Of a DNA stretch of 64,000 nt, positions 1 through 7,010 are shown piece by piece. The notes under the pieces are model-generated. The model ran no database searches. It had not been told where the DNA came from and was given only the letters and a program-made list of their open reading frames with translations. The position numbers were made by a program, and so were the translations under genes. Each line of letters begins with the position of its first letter. Position 1 is the first letter of the stretch. The DNA is from Duncaniella muricolitica (lineage in GTDB: Bacteria > Bacteroidota > Bacteroidia > Bacteroidales > Muribaculaceae): assembly GCA_025808375.1 (NCBI GenBank), contig CP061009.1, positions 2,666,001 through 2,730,000 of the forward strand, written 5' to 3'.

Positions 1-546
1 GAAATCAACAGTCAGAAGATTGTCATATTCTTTATTCAGATAGCCTTTCAATCCTGCTATCTGACAGGGTGTTCCTGAAAACAAGACCTCCCGTCCTTCC
101 GACAGATGGCATTTGGCTTCTATGAAAGTTTCTCCGATGCGGCTTTGCAGATATTTTGAACCACGAAACGCAGCAAGCTCCTCTGATGTCTCTGCCTTGT
201 CATGCCGCACTGTCCAGTCGCTATCAAAACGCGCACCAAACACAACACCGCCCCTTGCAACTACAGACTCTGCCAACAAGGTAAAGACTCCTCCCGACGA
301 ACTTTCACGCCTCACAGTCTCATTGCGATTTATAGCCGCATACGTTGCTTGCGGACGGCTCGGTAGGCTTATATTCAGTTCAGGGCACACGCGCTCACAC
401 ATATCGCAACCTATACATCGGCTTACGTCCACCACTGGATAGTCAAAGCTCTCTTTGTCGGAGATGAAACTTATGCATTGTTTCGGACATATTTGGACAC
501 ATGCCCTGCATCCACAACATTTTGCCTTATCGGTTATATCAATCAT
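1..546 (-). CDS. Coenzyme F420 hydrogenase/dehydrogenase beta-subunit-like iron-sulfur protein, partial (C-terminus beyond window)
   Basis: I translated this frame from the reverse strand; it stays open to the window edge, giving 182 residues of a longer protein. It starts with a two-cluster ferredoxin domain: cysteines C10, C13, C16, C20 (last followed by Pro) and C44, C47, C50, C54. An SSSGGVFTLLA stretch then marks the start of the FrhB/FdhB-like N-terminal domain. Members of this family sit in Bacteroidales capsule and exopolysaccharide clusters, often beside pyruvyl transferases, where they are thought to do a redox step on the glycan; the exact reaction is unknown. Its ATG overlaps the stop of the flippase gene by four bases (ATGA), so the two are translationally coupled. 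Confidence 0.85.
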   Translation of the reverse strand, partial: MIDITDKAKCCGCRACVQICPKQCISFISDKESFDYPVVDVSRCIGCDMCERVCPELNISLPSRPQATYAAINRNETVRRESSSGGVFTLLAESVVARGGVVFGARFDSDWTVRHDKAETSEELAAFRGSKYLQSRIGETFIEAKCHLSEGREVLFSGTPCQIAGLKGYLNKEYDNLLTVDF

Positions 547-2099
547 AATACTAAGACCGTTTTTAGCCGAGTTATCTGATTTGATATTTTACCCAATATA
601 AAACACCGCTCAGACGCCATACATCCTACATACAATATGGACAATACCCCACATACTATGCTGGAAATTATCATTGATATGAATCTCACCGAGCCCTCCG
701 GCAGCAAAAAATGAATCATAACCGGTAATATTACAGCACATGCACACGTCAAAACCACGTTCAGTACCACTCCATTCAGATAACTGCCGATTGACAACCC
801 TGTCATATTTCTCAGAAACCATAGCCTCAAAAGCAGGCACCCAACACCTATTACGAACGCGATGACATAAACACTCATGGGAGATGCTCCTGCTTTAAGC
901 GCGAGATATGATACAGGGAAATTCATAAGAAGAAGTCCTCCGACCGCTATCTGATAATTTCTGATTTTACCTGTAGCCGCCTGAAGTGTAATCAGAGTAT
1001 TTGACAAAACCTCCAGTAATGAATTAAGAAGCACCAAGCGGACAAAAATTACTGTCATGTCGGGATACGCACCCAGCCACAGACTCAACACAGCAGGAGT
1101 TTCCAATATAATAGGCACAGCAAACAACATCATCGTATAGAATCCGAAACGCGAGCCACGCTCCACAAGCGAAAACATATACTGTCGGTCTTCACAGGCA
1201 TACGACTTTGTAATCTGAGGATTTATAGCCGTCATAAAATTGGCGACAAACGCACCGACCGCCGCCGACACTGATCCTGCGAGCCCTCGCGAAGCATTTA
1301 CTCCCGGCCCAAAAAATAGGTTCAACAGCACATTTACACCCTGATCTTTAAGTATGCCGGCTGTACATCCGATTGCATTCCATCCGGCAAATCCGCTCAT
1401 TTCCTTCCAGCAGCCACGATAAAAGCGTGGCATACAACGACTTTCTATGAAATGCTTGTGGCAATATCTGAAATACAGTATCTGCATAAACAGGTATGTA
1501 CCTGTCAGTAATATGGAATATACTATCAGTCGGTCAAATCCAAACGGAGCATAGACAATGAAGAGAACTATCCCCAGATTGATACAAATCTGCAGTATGC
1601 CAAAGAGAGCGAACACGTTCATACGCTCATGTGCTATAATACAAGCATTATAAGGCGTGCTGAACAGTCCGAGCACAAATGATACCACCGAGGCTTGAAA
1701 TACACAATTTGCAGCAAACAGTCGGCCAGACGGTATCACCATTTTATTGTTGACAAACCATACACCAACCGTCTCAGCCACAACAAGGACTATCGAAATC
1801 AAAGCCAGTTGTATCAGTAATGATGTTGAAAACACCTTACGCAGACGGGCCATGTCTCCAGCACCAAGCTCAAATGTCATAAAACGGCTTATTGATGAAG
1901 ACAACGCACTGGAAATCAAAGAAAACATAGCCACAAATCCGCCCACGACATTCTGTATGCCGAAATCCTCTACGCCAAGAGCATTAAGTATAGCCCTCGA
2001 CGTATATAGCGACACAAGCATGCCTATAAGCATGCGACCATACAACAATACTGTATTTTTGGCTATGCGACTGGTATGTCCTCTATGGTCTGTATCCAT
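543..2099 (-). CDS. Polysaccharide flippase-like membrane protein (Wzx/MATE-like)
   Basis: 518 residues, hydrophobic along nearly the whole length with about 12-14 predicted membrane segments. The start resembles other Bacteroidales Wzx-like proteins: a short polar head, then NTVLLYGRMLIGMLVSLYTS, then an LGVEDFGIQNVVGG motif typical of polysaccharide biosynthesis transporters. The expected role is to flip lipid-linked repeat units across the inner membrane for capsule or O-antigen. It is the third gene of a leftward operon headed by the UpxY-type regulator, ends inside the start of the iron-sulfur protein gene, and starts 12 bases after the HAD gene. Substrate cannot be read from the sequence. 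I see no frameshift. Confidence 0.85.
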   Translation of the reverse strand: MDTDHRGHTSRIAKNTVLLYGRMLIGMLVSLYTSRAILNALGVEDFGIQNVVGGFVAMFSLISSALSSSISRFMTFELGAGDMARLRKVFSTSLLIQLALISIVLVVAETVGVWFVNNKMVIPSGRLFAANCVFQASVVSFVLGLFSTPYNACIIAHERMNVFALFGILQICINLGIVLFIVYAPFGFDRLIVYSILLTGTYLFMQILYFRYCHKHFIESRCMPRFYRGCWKEMSGFAGWNAIGCTAGILKDQGVNVLLNLFFGPGVNASRGLAGSVSAAVGAFVANFMTAINPQITKSYACEDRQYMFSLVERGSRFGFYTMMLFAVPIILETPAVLSLWLGAYPDMTVIFVRLVLLNSLLEVLSNTLITLQAATGKIRNYQIAVGGLLLMNFPVSYLALKAGASPMSVYVIAFVIGVGCLLLRLWFLRNMTGLSIGSYLNGVVLNVVLTCACAVILPVMIHFLLPEGSVRFISMIISSIVCGVLSILYVGCMASERCFILGKISNQITRLKTVLVL

Positions 2100-2111
2100 T
2101 TTCCATTAGAT

Positions 2112-2543
2112 TCACCGGCGACTGAAAAGACGGCTGATGAATGATGAATCAACTTTATCTCCGACAATATTGCCTTGCTCTCGCCCTGACACCTTTTTAT
2201 ATATCTCCGGCCATGACGGGAGACCGCCGAGGTTACGGTCATCGATATAGAGGTCGGCCGAGACTTTGCGGCAGCCTTGATCTGCCGCGCTGCTTATTTC
2301 GCCGGGATAGTTGGAGTTGACCGCGTAAAAATTCAAGCCTCTCTTCTCACACCATTCCACAGCGTCCTGCAACAGCCGGCCCTCTCTGACAGTCCATAAC
2401 ACTATATGAAGCCCGGGCATATCCTTCTGTAGCTGACACAAAGTCGCAACAGCAAAGGGTATTTCCTTGCCAATCTCGGGATATCGATGCTCGACAATAG
2501 TCCCATCGAAGTCTACGGCTATAATCATGATTTCTTTTTTCAT
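2112..2543 (-). CDS. Small HAD-superfamily hydrolase of capsule loci (BT0820-like)
   Basis: 143 residues. The N-terminus carries the HAD motif I, D11-F-D13-G-T, with D11 as expected nucleophile. A second motif LHIVLWTVREG fits HAD motif II (Thr), and a late DLYIDDRNLGG supplies the acidic motif. There is almost no cap domain, as in compact HAD proteins found near the start of Bacteroidales polysaccharide loci. Substrate is unknown; a phosphosugar or nucleotide is plausible. It lies 35 bases after the UpxY gene and 12 before the flippase, so it is surely in the same operon. ATG at 2543 is used; an internal Met at residue 6 is an alternative. Confidence 0.8.
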   Translation of the reverse strand: MKKEIMIIAVDFDGTIVEHRYPEIGKEIPFAVATLCQLQKDMPGLHIVLWTVREGRLLQDAVEWCEKRGLNFYAVNSNYPGEISSAADQGCRKVSADLYIDDRNLGGLPSWPEIYKKVSGREQGNIVGDKVDSSFISRLFSRR

Positions 2544-2578
2544 TATTGTTTTTCACAGCTACCGGCCGGAAAAGGCAA

Positions 2579-3115
2579 TCACACCAATTGTATGAAATCA
2601 GGGTTGACCTCAACCGACGCGGCCATCAGACCGGGTATCTCCACTATCAGGCGACGAGTCCTCATGCCTTTGACCGACAAAAGATTGCCCTCAAAATCAT
2701 CAAACACACCTCCCACTATCCTCACTCTCCGTCCATACATGGCTTTGGTGAGTTCACCGGGCATATAATAGCGGGCATTGTCGGAATTGCCGACGGCATA
2801 TATAAACCGTTCCATGTCGGCATCTCTCACCGTGGTCGGCTCATTAATCGTACGGCCGTGGCAGTAACGATATTGTAGATTAGGATAACGGGCCACATAG
2901 CTGTCAAGCACCTCCTTTGATTCGTGGACAAACAGAAGGTCCTGTATCACCGGCACCTCGCGCCGCTGCTTGCGGCCTCTGACAGTTATTATGATCTGCT
3001 GCATCGGAGTAAACACCTCCAGACCGGCTTCTCTCAGCAAGTGGTGAGCCATCACGTTTGCATTTCTACGCGTCAGATCGCGCATCGCAAACCATTGTTT
3101 TTCTGACCTCCGCAT
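2579..3115 (-). CDS. UpxY-family transcription antiterminator (NusG paralogue)
   Basis: 178 residues from the chosen ATG. The start is taken at the Met before RRSEKQWFAMRD, which matches where NusG N-terminal domains begin (KxWYA/xR); an upstream in-frame Met at 3163 would add 16 residues with no family similarity. The NGN domain spans about residues 5-105, followed by a KOW domain containing GRRVRIVGGVFDDFEG. UpxY proteins bind RNA polymerase early in one capsule operon and stop it terminating in the long leader. Here it is the first gene of the leftward operon, directly downstream of two candidate invertible promoters, the usual arrangement. No UpxZ-type inhibitor gene follows it. Confidence 0.88.
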   Translation of the reverse strand: MRRSEKQWFAMRDLTRRNANVMAHHLLREAGLEVFTPMQQIIITVRGRKQRREVPVIQDLLFVHESKEVLDSYVARYPNLQYRYCHGRTINEPTTVRDADMERFIYAVGNSDNARYYMPGELTKAMYGRRVRIVGGVFDDFEGNLLSVKGMRTRRLIVEIPGLMAASVEVNPDFIQLV

Positions 3116-3298
3116 ATGTGTTTCAGTTGAATTAAAGACAATTCTCCAAGTCCCGCTTAACAATGTATTTCATTAATCATTAAGCAGTTATCACAATCAA
3201 TCAAAAAGTAAGCGTCTTGGATGAGGATTGACCACCCTCGTGTCTTTATATTATTTGTCACATGTCGGTTATTAGTCGTTTAAGTAGCTCATAATATC
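3116..3298 (-). promoter_or_regulatory. Leader region of the capsule operon
   Basis: Between the UpxY start and the first recombination site I find no TAnnTTTG element pointing at the operon, so transcription probably enters from the candidate invertible segments to the right. The stretch would then form a 5' leader of about 180 bases, the place where UpxY proteins are expected to act. I see no clear open frame or strong hairpin in it. Confidence 0.5.
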
Positions 3299-3317
3299 AG
3301 TTTCTCCGCAAGAAACT
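3299..3317 (+). repeat. Recombination site A1 (left end of segment A)
   Basis: Reads AGTTTCT-CCGCA-AGAAACT. The two 7-base arms are perfect inverted repeats around a 5-base asymmetric spacer, the layout of a tyrosine-recombinase core site. It matches 17 of 19 positions with the reverse complement of site A2, including the whole spacer. Confidence 0.75.
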
Positions 3318-3476
3318 TGTATGACAATTCAAGTTATTGTAAATAAGGCACTCTTAGGGTTTTCCGGCGACCTTTTGCAAAACCAAAGTCTGACATTCGG
3401 TCGGAATAGAGGGCAAATATACTTGGCATTGCAAAAAATATTTGCCGACAAATGCCGTTATTTCCAATAAATTGAG

Positions 3477-3484
3477 TAACTTTG
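3477..3484 (+). promoter_or_regulatory. -7 promoter element in segment A
   Basis: TAACTTTG matches the Bacteroidetes -7 consensus TAnnTTTG. No good TTTG is found 19-21 bases upstream; the nearest is a weak AATG 22 bases away. It lies 16 bases inside site A2 and points to the right, away from the capsule genes. Confidence 0.55.
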
Positions 3485-3499
3485 CAATATCATAACGTC

Positions 3500-3518
3500 A
3501 GTCTCTTGCGGAGAATCT
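3500..3518 (-). repeat. Recombination site A2 (right end of segment A)
   Basis: On the + strand it reads AGTCTCT-TGCGG-AGAATCT, the inverted form of A1 with the same spacer (CCGCA on the other strand) and one change in each arm. Opposite orientation of the asymmetric spacers predicts inversion rather than deletion. Confidence 0.75.
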
Positions 3519-3621
3519 TATCAGCTTGCAAAACCATTTCGGATTTTACCTACCTATATTTTTCATTCCACACAAAAAAAGTGTGCACCCTTAGGATTAT
3601 CCTGCGACTCCGCCCGGTGTC

Positions 3622-3640
3622 CTTTTCTTGTAAAGAAACT
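3622..3640 (+). repeat. Recombination site B1 (left end of segment B)
   Basis: Reads CTTTTCT-TGTAA-AGAAACT. The right arm is identical to that of A1, but the spacer differs completely (TGTAA against CCGCA). It pairs with B2, sharing an unbroken 11-base core TCTTGTAAAGA and 15 of 19 positions overall. Confidence 0.7.
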
Positions 3641-3767
3641 GACGTAGCGGGATATTCCAATGGACGTCAAGCATTTACCGGGTATTACACATACATTTTT
3701 ACCAAACATATTTTATATCTCAGATATATTATTCCACATAAGTCATGAATAAAGATAGGCTAAAAGT

Positions 3768-3798
3768 ATTGGGATTTCAATAAAAACCGCTATCTTTG
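3768..3798 (+). promoter_or_regulatory. Promoter in segment B
   Basis: ATTG at 3768-3771, a 19-base spacer and TATCTTTG at 3791-3798 make a reasonable Bacteroidetes promoter pointing right. In this orientation it would produce RNA antisense to the end of the recombinase gene. Confidence 0.55.
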
Positions 3799-3810
3799 CA
3801 CCATCATATA

Positions 3811-3829
3811 AGTCTCTTTACAAGAGAGT
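3811..3829 (-). repeat. Recombination site B2 (right end of segment B)
   Basis: On the + strand it reads AGTCTCT-TTACA-AGAGAGT; the spacer is the reverse complement of that in B1. Its left arm AGTCTCT is identical to the left arm of A2, so arms are shared between the A and B pairs while spacers are pair-specific. Confidence 0.7.
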
Positions 3830-3874
3830 TATATGTCAACAAAGGATTTTTTCGACCGAAATAGTGAAGACAAG

Positions 3875-5107
3875 TCAGCCGTCTCCACAATTCCTCATCA
3901 GAGCCATAATCTTCCGATTGGCCCTGTCGACCACCGAAGTATCAAGCGTACTGAGATATATCTGAGTCGTCATCTCCGAATCATGCCCCATAGCCTTGCT
4001 TATTGTAGATAGAGGCACATCGTTATGATGAGCAATGCTTGCCCAGGCATGGCGCGCCACATAAAGCGTAAGTTTTGCATCAAACCCAAGCATCCTCCCC
4101 ACTATCTGCAGATTACGGTTCACCCTGTGATAAGCATTCTGATACTGCCTGTCGGCATCCTCCGCATCACTGGTGATGAGCGGCAGCAGATAAGCCGAAC
4201 CACATTCACCAAGCCGCTCCATAATCTGACGTGTCTGAGGCTCTATCCTCACCTGTATCTGCTGGCTTGTCTTGCGGCGGCTATACGTAATCACACCATT
4301 AACCATATCGGTCTTCTTAAGATAGGCTATATCCACAAACGACATCCCTCGGGTATAGAACGCAAACATAAACACATTGCGCGCAAAATCCAGATGCGGA
4401 CTCCCGCTCAGATCCACATCCCTGATCCTGCATATAGCCCTCAGAGTCACAGCCCGCTTAACCGTCTTGTCAACACCCATATACACATGTCGAAACGGCG
4501 AGCGGGGCACCTCACAGTCACACTCCTGCGCACGATTGACTATCGACCGCAGATTACGCATATAAAATGAAGTCGAATTACGGCAAAGACCACGCTTGCG
4601 CAGAAACTCCTCATAGCCCGCCACAAGCGTGGAATTAAAATCGCGCCACGCCACATCCTTATTACCGGTAAACCTCAGAAAGCTATTCAGAGCCACCTCA
4701 TAACGCCTGGCCATCGACAATTTGCCAATCCTGCGCATATCCTCTATAATCCCACGGCCAAACGACACAACACCACCCTCGGCCTCAGACCTGTTGAACA
4801 TCGCCACCACATTGTCTGACGAATACGGACGCCCCGACCGCTCGAGCCTCTCCACAATATCCTCAAGCCGGGCCATATCAGAGACGACTCTGTCAACGGC
4901 CTCGGCAAGAAACGAGCCCCTTCCCGACCCGCACTTCTCAGGAAGCACTATCGCCGAACGTCGTGCATCCCACTCGGCATAACTGATGTGGAGTCCCGTA
5001 TACACCTGCCTCACCTGCCGCCGGTGTATAATCTGATAAAACAGAGTGCCGTCCCTGTCCTCAACCGGAGAGGGACGAAATTTTAACTTAACTGATGTCA
5101 TATACAC
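3875..5107 (-). CDS. Tyrosine site-specific recombinase (probable promoter invertase)
   Basis: 410 residues. An N-terminal arm-binding domain (about 1-90) is followed by a SAM-like core-binding domain (about 105-210) and a C-terminal catalytic domain. Visible catalytic features are the first Arg in FYTRGMSFVDIAYL, the box II motif YVARHAW (the first His of HxxR is Tyr, as in many Bacteroidetes integrases), the GH of KAMGHDS and the nucleophile Tyr in TTQIYLSTLD. It ends 46 bases from site B2 and is not flanked by phage or conjugative genes, so a dedicated invertase for the two adjacent segments is more likely than an integrase. It is transcribed toward the switches. Start: the first Met (5107); Met3 is also possible. 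Confidence 0.85.
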   Translation of the reverse strand: MYMTSVKLKFRPSPVEDRDGTLFYQIIHRRQVRQVYTGLHISYAEWDARRSAIVLPEKCGSGRGSFLAEAVDRVVSDMARLEDIVERLERSGRPYSSDNVVAMFNRSEAEGGVVSFGRGIIEDMRRIGKLSMARRYEVALNSFLRFTGNKDVAWRDFNSTLVAGYEEFLRKRGLCRNSTSFYMRNLRSIVNRAQECDCEVPRSPFRHVYMGVDKTVKRAVTLRAICRIRDVDLSGSPHLDFARNVFMFAFYTRGMSFVDIAYLKKTDMVNGVITYSRRKTSQQIQVRIEPQTRQIMERLGECGSAYLLPLITSDAEDADRQYQNAYHRVNRNLQIVGRMLGFDAKLTLYVARHAWASIAHHNDVPLSTISKAMGHDSEMTTQIYLSTLDTSVVDRANRKIMALMRNCGDG

Positions 5108-5145
5108 TATTCTTTAAATATAAAATTTATTGAAGATTGCATAGA

Positions 5146-5153
5146 CAAAATTA
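5146..5153 (-). promoter_or_regulatory. Probable promoter element of the recombinase gene
   Basis: CAAAATTA on the + strand is TAATTTTG on the - strand, matching the -7 consensus. It lies 38 bases upstream of the recombinase ATG and is divergent from the acyl-CoA ligase promoter. No clear -33 element. Confidence 0.5.
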
Positions 5154-5206
5154 AGTCACCTCGGCAAAAAACGTGTGGTCTGCGCGGATTTTTGGCATAA
5201 AATCAC

Positions 5207-5214
5207 TACTTTTG
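5207..5214 (+). promoter_or_regulatory. Promoter -7 element of the acyl-CoA ligase gene
   Basis: TACTTTTG matches TAnnTTTG. Transcription would start near 5221, which excludes the upstream TTG start at 5225 and supports the ATG at 5255. Confidence 0.55.
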
Positions 5215-5254
5215 TGCAATTATTTTGTTAACTAATTTTTTACGCATCAAAGAC

Positions 5255-6910
5255 ATGGCAGAACGCGAAAGCCTCAACGAATATTTCAGAGACTCGATAC
5301 GCAATAACTGGGACCGACCGGCCCTCACTGACCTTGGTTCGACCACGATGTCATACAAGGATGTAGCCCGTAAGATTGCCAAGCTACACATATTATATAA
5401 AGAGACAGGTATAAAGCCCGGTGACAAGATAGCCCTCTGCGGCAAAAATTCGTCACAATGGTGTGTGGCCTTCATAGCAACCCTCACCTATGGAGCTGTC
5501 ATCGTGCCTATCCTCGCCGACTTCAAGCCCGACAATATCCAGCACCTCATCAATCACTCCGACGCTCGCCTCGCTATCGTTGACGAAAACATCTGGGAGG
5601 CTCTCAATCCCGATGGCATGACGAGCATAGCCGGTGCGCTGTGCACACGCGACTTCTCGCTGCTCCACTCCAATGACGAGCAGCTCACCCATGTGCGCGC
5701 ACACCTCAACGAGCTTTTCGGCCAGGCTTATCCCGACCGTTTCACTCCCGACCACGTTGACTATTACAAGGAAGACCGCGACGAGTTGTGCCTCATATCC
5801 TACACCTCCGGCTCGACAGGTTTCTCCAAGGGTGTAATGCTCCCCTACCGCTCTCTGTGGTCAAACGTAAAATATTGTCTTGAAAACATCAAGGCCAAGC
5901 CGGGCGATGGCGTGGTGTGCATGCTCCCGCTGGCCCACATGTATGGTCTTACCATCGACATGCTGCGCCCCTTCGTGACCGGCTGTCATATCAACATACT
6001 CACACGCACTCCGTCGCCCCGCATTCTCATGGACGCGTTTGCCCAGGTGCGTCCACGCTACATCGTGGCTGTGCCGCTCATTCTTGAGAAGATTATCCGC
6101 ACACGCGTATTCCCGATGCTCGAGAAGCCGCTTATGAAACTCATGCTTATGGTGCCCTTTGTCGATGACAAACTGCTGAGCCGCATCCTTGACAAACTCA
6201 AGGAGACCTTTGGCGGCAATCTTGAGGAGATTATCATCGGCGGCGCGGCTCTCAACAAGGATGTCGAACGGTTTTTGCGCCGCTGCGGCTTCCCCTACAC
6301 GGTCGGCTACGGCATGACTGAGTGCGGACCGCTCATCTCCTACGCCTCTGCCTCCGACAACCGCATGGCGTCATGCGGACGCATCGTCGACCGCGTACAG
6401 GCCAAGATTGCCTCGCCCAATCCCGCATCAGTGCCCGGCATCCTCTACGTCAAGGGTGACAACTGTATGCTCGGATATTACAAAAATCCCGAGGCTACCG
6501 CCGAGGCTGTCGACGAGGACGGATGGATGTCGACCGGCGACGTCTGCAATCTCGATGATGACGGTTTTCTCTACATACGAGGCCGCGACAAGAACATGAT
6601 ACTCGGTCCCTCGGGCCAGAACATTTATCCCGAGGAAATCGAGGACAAACTCAATAACCTCCCCTATGTGTCAGAGTCTCTTATTGTCGACTCCGGCTCG
6701 GGCCGCCTTGTGGCTCTGATATTCCCCGACCTCGAGAGCGCGCAGACTCAGGGATATTCCCACGCCGACATCGAGCGCATCATGGACGAGAATATCTCGA
6801 CACTCAACTCCTCGCTCCCGGCCTACTCTCAGGTGCAGTCGTTCAGAATACAGCAGGAGGAGTTTGAGAAGACCCCCAAACGCTCCATCAAACGCTATCT
6901 GTACAAATAA
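5255..6910 (+). CDS. AMP-forming acyl-CoA ligase (long-chain fatty-acid-CoA ligase family)
   Basis: 551 residues. It activates a carboxylic acid, probably a fatty acid, to the acyl-adenylate and then the CoA thioester in the cytoplasm. ANL-family motifs are all present: the P-loop YTSGSTGFSKG starting at residue 183, GYGMTE with E356, STGD with D429, and the C-terminal hinge and lysine region (GPSGQNIYPEEIED, then KTPKRSIKRYLYK). Length is on the short side of the 550-640 range of long-chain ligases. The start MAERESL was chosen over an upstream TTG because the promoter lies just before it. It stands alone between its promoter and a strong terminator. Substrate chain length cannot be read. 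Confidence 0.85.
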   Translation: MAERESLNEYFRDSIRNNWDRPALTDLGSTTMSYKDVARKIAKLHILYKETGIKPGDKIALCGKNSSQWCVAFIATLTYGAVIVPILADFKPDNIQHLINHSDARLAIVDENIWEALNPDGMTSIAGALCTRDFSLLHSNDEQLTHVRAHLNELFGQAYPDRFTPDHVDYYKEDRDELCLISYTSGSTGFSKGVMLPYRSLWSNVKYCLENIKAKPGDGVVCMLPLAHMYGLTIDMLRPFVTGCHINILTRTPSPRILMDAFAQVRPRYIVAVPLILEKIIRTRVFPMLEKPLMKLMLMVPFVDDKLLSRILDKLKETFGGNLEEIIIGGAALNKDVERFLRRCGFPYTVGYGMTECGPLISYASASDNRMASCGRIVDRVQAKIASPNPASVPGILYVKGDNCMLGYYKNPEATAEAVDEDGWMSTGDVCNLDDDGFLYIRGRDKNMILGPSGQNIYPEEIEDKLNNLPYVSESLIVDSGSGRLVALIFPDLESAQTQGYSHADIERIMDENISTLNSSLPAYSQVQSFRIQQEEFEKTPKRSIKRYLYK

Positions 6911-6934
6911 GAGTTTAAAAAAGTTTAGGAGTTT

Positions 6935-6982
6935 AAGAGTTTAGAGTCTGGGGTGGATATCTCTCCGACTCTAAACTTTTCT
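6935..6982 (+). terminator. Terminator after the acyl-CoA ligase gene
   Basis: Arms AAGAGTTTAGAGTC (6935-6948) and GACTCTAAACTTTT (6967-6980) pair in 13 of 14 positions around an 18-base loop, ending in a T-rich stretch. Confidence 0.7.
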
Positions 6983-7010
6983 ATATCAATCTTGACATAA
7001 CCTTAACCAC

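Larger units (their letters stand above)
3299..3518. other. Candidate invertible DNA segment A (phase-variable promoter)
   Basis: A 220-bp segment bounded by inverted sites A1 and A2. Inside is a TAACTTTG -7 element at 3477-3484 on the + strand, close to the right-hand site and pointing away from the capsule operon. A second match, TATATTTG, lies on the - strand at 3414-3421, pointing at the operon but without a -33 element at proper spacing. If the + strand element is the real promoter, the segment is OFF for capsule here and inversion would turn it ON. Established precedent: capsule promoters of Bacteroides fragilis and B. thetaiotaomicron invert between short inverted repeats next to UpxY genes. 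Inversion itself is inferred. Confidence 0.7.
3622..3829. other. Candidate invertible DNA segment B (second phase-variable promoter)
   Basis: A 208-bp segment bounded by inverted sites B1 and B2, lying between segment A and the recombinase gene. It carries TATCTTTG on the + strand at 3791-3798 with ATTG 19 bases upstream (3768-3771), 12 bases inside site B2 and pointing toward the 3' end of the recombinase gene. A TATGTTTG match also occurs on the - strand at 3703-3710 but lacks a -33 partner. The layout copies that of segment A. If inverted, its promoter would read leftward through segment A into the capsule operon. Function is inferred from layout. Confidence 0.65.

Noticed and set aside
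113..442. Open frame of 109 residues on the + strand
   Set aside because: It is the shadow of the iron-sulfur protein gene on the other strand, which has two full 4Fe-4S motifs.
3414..3421. TATATTTG on the - strand as the working capsule promoter
   Set aside because: It has no -33 element at 19-21 bases. It is kept only as a caveat to the OFF-state reading.
3425..3456. Small inverted repeat GGCATT / AATGCC inside segment A as a further recombination site
   Set aside because: Only six bases, no arm or spacer similarity to the four 19-bp sites.
3482..3748. An 88-residue open frame on the + strand across both candidate invertible segments
   Set aside because: It starts with a TTG inside the promoter element, crosses recombination site A2 and site B1, has no recognisable family or composition, and would be broken by inversion.
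3875..5107. Recombinase as integrase of a genomic island or prophage
   Set aside because: No tRNA gene, attachment-site direct repeats, phage or conjugation genes are nearby. The inverted sites beside it favour a promoter invertase.
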